Positions 60,290 to 64,000 of a stretch of DNA of 64,000 nt are shown piece by piece (position 1 is the first letter of the stretch; each line of letters opens with the position of its first letter). Below the pieces are notes generated by a model, which saw only the letters and a list, made by a program, of their open reading frames with translations, searched no databases and was not told the DNA's origin. A program made the position numbers and the translations under genes. The stretch spans positions 2,914,001 to 2,978,000 of the forward strand of contig NZ_CP110136.1 of assembly GCF_025979705.1 (NCBI RefSeq). Reading direction: 5' to 3'. The stretch comes from Hymenobacter sp. YIM 151858-1 (GTDB lineage Bacteria; Bacteroidota; Bacteroidia; Cytophagales; Hymenobacteraceae).

Positions 60290-61300
60290 TTATTCCGGAA
60301 ACTTCGTCAGCACCCGTGGGTTGCCCTCGGCGTCGTAGAGGTAGCTGAGCGGCTGCTGCGGGTCGCGCATAATATCGCGCAGGCCTATTTGCCAGGGCAG
60401 CCAAAGCTCCTCGAGCGTTTGGGCGTAGGCCATGGTATCCCAGGGGTTGAATACGGAGCCGGTTACATCATCCAGGAAAGTGTCCATCACGAGCACTTCG
60501 TCGCCAGGCTTTACCGGGCGGGGGAAGTACTCCGGAATGGCACTGATGAGGTAAGCCCCGTAATACACCCGCGCCTTAAACTCAGCCAGCTGCACTGGGT
60601 GCAGGGGGCGCGTTTGCGCATCGGCGTATACGCGCGCCATCACGTCGCGCAGCATGGCGTTATCGAGCAGGCAGCTGATTACCTGCACGTTGCCGAGGCG
60701 GATGCTGAACACCATGGTGGCCAGGTCGTCGTCGTAGGCAAACGGCGCGTCGTCGGGCCCTAGGTCTACATCAAGCAAAAACACCGAGGCAGGCATGAAG
60801 TCGTCGTACTGCATGGGTACGCGCAAGGCCTGCAGCACCTGGAAAAAGCAGCGGAAGCGGCTGAACAGGGTGCGGTTTTCGGCCAGCGGGTAGCGCGGTT
60901 TGATGAGGGGCTCCAGCTCGCGCGCCAGCTCGTTCACGAAGATGCCATAAAACATCTTGCCCAACCACAAAAACAGGGTTTGCTCGTCGAGGGTGCGCAG
61001 GCCTTGCGGGCTGTCGGCGGTGGCTTGCGCTACGTGGGCCTCCAGCGGGTTTACGTGCTCGTAGTGGCACTTGGCGCAGCACGGGATGCTTAGCTCCGCG
61101 AAGTTGCTGGTGCTTTGGTCGAGCATTTGAATAGGCTTGCCTTCCAGCTGATACCGCTCGCGCAGCCACGGCGCAAACACCGGCACCTTATCGGTGGCCG
61201 GCTCCACGGGGGTGCCGCACAAAAAGCAGTTGGGCGCTACCAGCTGCATGCGCACAAAGGGGTCGTAGAGCGTAAGATCGGGCGTAGGAACGGCTGCCAT
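60290..61300 (-). CDS. Conserved-looking protein of unknown function with CxxC pairs
   Basis: The 336-residue soluble protein starts MAAVPTPDLTLYDPFVRM. NCFLCGTP and IPCCAKCHYEH, 50 residues apart, form a likely zinc-binding knuckle like those in HNH-type proteins, but no nuclease motif follows. The rest is a helical and strand-rich region with DEQTLFLWLGKMFYGIFVNEL and ending SYLYDAEGNPRVLTKFPE. I do not recognise the family. It stands alone, and the unrelated 61386 gene follows on the same strand. Confidence 0.65.
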   Translation of the reverse strand: MAAVPTPDLTLYDPFVRMQLVAPNCFLCGTPVEPATDKVPVFAPWLRERYQLEGKPIQMLDQSTSNFAELSIPCCAKCHYEHVNPLEAHVAQATADSPQGLRTLDEQTLFLWLGKMFYGIFVNELARELEPLIKPRYPLAENRTLFSRFRCFFQVLQALRVPMQYDDFMPASVFLLDVDLGPDDAPFAYDDDLATMVFSIRLGNVQVISCLLDNAMLRDVMARVYADAQTRPLHPVQLAEFKARVYYGAYLISAIPEYFPRPVKPGDEVLVMDTFLDDVTGSVFNPWDTMAYAQTLEELWLPWQIGLRDIMRDPQQPLSYLYDAEGNPRVLTKFPE

Positions 61301-61385
61301 AGGCCGCAAAAATACACTGCCCGCCGCAGCCGGAACGAACCGGCCGCGGCGGGCAGCGCTGTTTTAAAACGGATGCGCCTGAAAC

Positions 61386-61787
61386 TTAGCGCGACAGCGA
61401 CGAGCCGAGCTTGATGAGCAGCTTGCCCAGCTGAGCCAGCGGCGGGCCGTAGCCGGCCGAGGCATCGTCGGCCACTTTGCTGGTTTCGGCACCTAGGGTC
61501 GCGAGGGTTTCGGCCAGGGTGTGCGAGTCGATGCTGTCGGAGGCAAGCTGTTCGCGCAGGGCCGTAAGCTCCTGAATGATTTTGGCGAGGCCGGTTTTTT
61601 CGCTGGCCCGCAGCACTTCCGTCCACCGGTCGATTTCGGTGAGGCCGTATTGGTCGGCTTGCGTGGGCACGCCGTTGCTGAGCAGGGCCAGGGTATCGTC
61701 GATAAGCGCGGAGTGCTGACCGTCAGTTACTTCGAGCGGCGCCTGAAACTCGGGGGTGTGCGTTGGGGTGGGCGTAAGCGAATCCAT
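61386..61787 (-). CDS. Small soluble protein of unknown function
   Basis: The 133-residue acidic protein starts MDSLTPTPTHTPEFQAPLEV. It is mostly helical (HSALIDDTLALLSN, RWTEVLRASEKTGLAKIIQELTALREQLA, AQLGKLLIKLGSSL) with no Cys or catalytic motif. The helix pattern could be a small bundle or adaptor. Its promoter region is shared with the divergent WG-repeat gene. Confidence 0.6.
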   Translation of the reverse strand: MDSLTPTPTHTPEFQAPLEVTDGQHSALIDDTLALLSNGVPTQADQYGLTEIDRWTEVLRASEKTGLAKIIQELTALREQLASDSIDSHTLAETLATLGAETSKVADDASAGYGPPLAQLGKLLIKLGSSLSR

Positions 61788-61915
61788 GAGAAGAGGGCTG
61801 GAAAGTCAGACAAACAGAAAGGGCAACCGCTTGCGTATACTTCGGGTGTATCCAAAAAGTTGGCCGGCAGAAGCGGTCAATTGCTTTCCGTGCCGCCAAC
61901 TTGCGGCGGCTTTCT

Positions 61916-63955
61916 ATGCTGCACGTTTTTCAGTCTGCTCCTTTTTCCGATTCGGCCCGGCAACACTTGTTCGCAGCCGTGCAGGACACCCTTCAAGCAT
62001 CGGCGCAAACCAGCCAGGCCGATGCGCTGCTGGCCGGCCCGCTGCGCTTGCCCAACGGCTCGTGGGTTGATGCCCTGTTGGTGCGCCCGCACAGCCTTAC
62101 GCTCCTGACGCTGCACCCCGGCGCCGGCGAGCTAAGTATTCCGTCGTTTGCGGCCAGCGGTTGGCGGCTCGATGGGGTGCCCCTGCCCGCCGGCGCGGCC
62201 ATCAACCCGTACGCGGCTTTTCAGGAGCAGCGCGAGGCGTTGCTGAAGCTCATCGGCCCGCTTTTGCCGCCCGATGCCATCAACAGCCGGTTTGTAACGG
62301 GTTTGTGGGTACCCACCGGCCCCGTGCGTTTTGGCGCCGATGTGGAGGCGAGCATGGCCGAAGCGCCGGAAGCCCGGCAGTTTCAGCTGCTGCCCGAAGT
62401 GGCCCGCCTGCCGCGGCGGCTGGCCCAGCTGGCTACTCCCGAAATCGAGCTGACCGACGCCGACATCCGCCATTTGGCCGAGGCCCTGCCCAGCGCCCTA
62501 GGTGCCGGCCCTGCTTCGGAGCCCGAGGCCGACGACAACCGCCGTTCGTTTGGCTCGCTGATGCAAAACTCGGCCCGGCAGCTTTGGCGGTGGATCGGGG
62601 CCGAGGATATCGACTCGCTCTCGCCCGACACCTACGAGCTAGCCGCCCAAACCGAGGACCGCAAGCACGAGCTGGAGCAGCAGCAGGCAGCGTTGCAGCA
62701 GCAGCTTGCCGAGCAAGTGCGCGCGTTGGAAGCCCGCGAATCGGCCCGCGAGCAAAGCATGGCGCAGCTGCGCAGCCAACTGGCCCAAGCCCAGGCCCAA
62801 TCGGCGCCGAACACGGCCGAGCTGCAGGCCCGGCTGGCGCGCGAGAACCAGGCCAAGGAGGAGGAAGAGGCCGCGCTGCGGCAGTCGCAGCAGGAGTGGC
62901 AGCAACGCAACCACGACCTCGACTCCAAGATTCAGGCCCTGGAGCAGCTGATACAGCGGTTACAGGCAACACCCCAGCAAGTAACCCCGCCGGCGCCGGC
63001 TGCCCCGTCTGCTGCAGAGCAAACCAGCGCTGCCCCGCCGGCCGCCGAGCCCGTTGCCCCTGCCCTACCGCCTCCTGCCCCGCAACCCACCCCGGCACCA
63101 CCTAGGGCGGCAGCTCCGTCCCCACCCGCTCGCCCAAGCCAAGCACCTGCCGGCCCGGCCCAAGCGGCCCATACTTTCGATAGCGCAGCCGCCAAGGCCG
63201 GTGCCCGGCAATTCGCCGATCGGTTGGCCCATGGGGTAGCGGTTTTGCGCGAGCGGCTGGGCCCGCGCCTCACGCCCGGCCTGCCGAAGCTGCTGGGCGG
63301 TGCCCTAGGTGTGCTGCTGCTGGTGTGGCTTGGCAGCAAGCTACTGAGCAGCAGTGCGCCCGAGCCTTACCAGGCCAACGGCCAGTGGGGCTTTGCCAAG
63401 GGCGATGAGCCGGTAATCGAAGCCAAGTACAGCTCGGTGCAGCCGTTTCAGGAGGGTTTGGCCGTGGTAGAGCGCGACGGGGCGTTTGGCTTTGTGGATA
63501 CCGACGGCACCGAGGTAGTGCCGCCCACCTACGATGCCCTGAACCCCTACGCCGGCGGCTACGCCCGCGTGCGCATCGGCGACTTGTACACCTTTATCGA
63601 CGAAGAGGGCCAGGAGTTCAGCCACTACTTCTACAACGCTTACGACTTTGCCGAGGGCTACGCGCCGGTGCTCGACCGCCGCGGCTGGTTCTACATCAGC
63701 GGGCCCGACGGGGGCGTACCCGCCGAGCCGCGCGTGTTTCAGGAGGCGTACCCCTTCCGCAACGGGCTGGCGCGGGTGCGGCTCGATGGCGCGTACACGT
63801 TTATTACGCCCAAGCACCTCACCGACCCCGAGCGCAGCCTGGAGCCGTTTGGCCGCTACGAGCAAGCCACCGACTTTGCTGATGGCCGCGCCCGCGTGCG
63901 CCAAAACGGGCGCAGCTTCTTTATCGACGAAGACGGCGACGAGGTAGCCGAGTAG
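61916..63955 (+). CDS. Single-pass protein with coiled coil and WG repeats
   Basis: The 679-residue product starts MLHVFQSAPFSDSARQHLFA. Its N-terminus (about 1-190) recalls a NERD-like nuclease-related domain (LAGPLRLPNGSWVDALLVRPHS). A Gln/Glu/Ala-rich coiled coil covers about 240-340, a Pro/Ala linker about 345-420, one membrane helix about 460-475 (LLGGALGVLLLVWLG), then WG repeats (NGQWGFAKGDEPVIEAKY, RDGAFGFVDTDGTEVVPPTY, YAPVLDRRGWFYI) to the end. WG repeats often bind ligands or cell wall. It may link the cytoplasm to the surface; the role is unknown. Confidence 0.72.
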   Translation: MLHVFQSAPFSDSARQHLFAAVQDTLQASAQTSQADALLAGPLRLPNGSWVDALLVRPHSLTLLTLHPGAGELSIPSFAASGWRLDGVPLPAGAAINPYAAFQEQREALLKLIGPLLPPDAINSRFVTGLWVPTGPVRFGADVEASMAEAPEARQFQLLPEVARLPRRLAQLATPEIELTDADIRHLAEALPSALGAGPASEPEADDNRRSFGSLMQNSARQLWRWIGAEDIDSLSPDTYELAAQTEDRKHELEQQQAALQQQLAEQVRALEARESAREQSMAQLRSQLAQAQAQSAPNTAELQARLARENQAKEEEEAALRQSQQEWQQRNHDLDSKIQALEQLIQRLQATPQQVTPPAPAAPSAAEQTSAAPPAAEPVAPALPPPAPQPTPAPPRAAAPSPPARPSQAPAGPAQAAHTFDSAAAKAGARQFADRLAHGVAVLRERLGPRLTPGLPKLLGGALGVLLLVWLGSKLLSSSAPEPYQANGQWGFAKGDEPVIEAKYSSVQPFQEGLAVVERDGAFGFVDTDGTEVVPPTYDALNPYAGGYARVRIGDLYTFIDEEGQEFSHYFYNAYDFAEGYAPVLDRRGWFYISGPDGGVPAEPRVFQEAYPFRNGLARVRLDGAYTFITPKHLTDPERSLEPFGRYEQATDFADGRARVRQNGRSFFIDEDGDEVAE

Positions 63956-63969
63956 CCGCGGCAAGCGGG

Positions 63970-64000
63970 CTAATCGTCGTCGTGCTTTTTGCGTTTGCGC
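63970..64000 (-). CDS. Possible C-terminal end of a minus-strand gene, cut by the right edge
   Basis: On the minus strand the last bases read ...RKRKKHDDD and a TAG stop at 63970-63972. A Lys/Arg then Asp tail like this ends many DEAD-box helicases, but ten residues cannot show identity. Confidence 0.3.
   Translation of the reverse strand, partial: RKRKKHDDD

Overview
The window looks like chromosomal DNA of a high-GC member of the Bacteroidota, most likely Hymenobacter or a close relative. The support is the family content (DUF5723 and DUF2807 proteins, DUF4369-TlpA, fused cbb3 oxidase CcoNO with a single-haem CcoP, group III truncated globins), promoters with a TAnnTTTG-like -7 element instead of a sigma70 -10 box, and very GC-rich coding sequence. 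No rRNA, tRNA, CRISPR array, phage or plasmid module was seen. The 58 coding calls are mostly housekeeping or accessory single genes on both strands. Two are cut by the window edges: a GMC oxidoreductase at the left and a possible C-terminal tail at the right.

Layout. 1-18 kb: oxidoreductases, GNAT acetyltransferases, an MFS carrier, secreted or outer-membrane proteins, RluE, a TPM protein, a cold-shock protein, a DisA_N-like protein and RlmF. 19-22 kb: two DUF805 membrane-protein genes, each behind a conserved 60-nt leader (candidate structured RNA), then an MNIO (DUF692) enzyme with a 49-residue Cys-rich precursor, a candidate RiPP locus. 22-32 kb: VOC protein, TlpA-like protein, periplasmic HIU hydrolase, LpdA, M1 peptidase, SDR, EamA carrier, separated by large inverted repeats. 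32-40 kb: a minus-strand cbb3 cytochrome oxidase cluster (ccoNO-ccoQ-ccoP-ccoG-fixH-SafE-like-usp). 40-48 kb: DUF4126, an AT-rich intergenic island, a CarbopepD_reg protein, two roadblock-like paralogues, a carbamoyltransferase, a glycoside hydrolase, and a RAYT transposase bracketed by REP palindromes. 48.7-53 kb: ccoI-ccoS, divergent from a membrane protein and two truncated globins. 53-58 kb: odhB and odhA (2-oxoglutarate dehydrogenase E2 and E1; E3 is lpdA at 26 kb). 58-64 kb: MRJP/yellow lipoprotein, 3D-domain protein, two unknowns and a WG-repeat membrane protein.

How parts work together. The oxidase cluster (40 kb) and its copper-loading genes ccoIS (51 kb) are 9 kb apart but share the same promoter architecture: two Crp/Fnr-type inverted repeats 23 bp apart and an identically spaced GAnnTTTG -7 element, which suggests co-regulation by oxygen or redox state. 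The same operator pair may also drive the divergent membrane protein-globin genes.

Genome-scale oddity. The hexamer CCTAGG, usually as ACCTAGGG or CCCTAGGT, occurs about 84 times by hand count in 64 kb. It lies in genes, in terminator loops and at gene ends, where it supplies the TAG stop of at least eight genes. CTAG is normally rare in bacteria, so this looks like a highly iterated motif comparable in kind to HIP1 or to DNA uptake sequences. Statements about families rest on recognising sequence features; no database search was possible.
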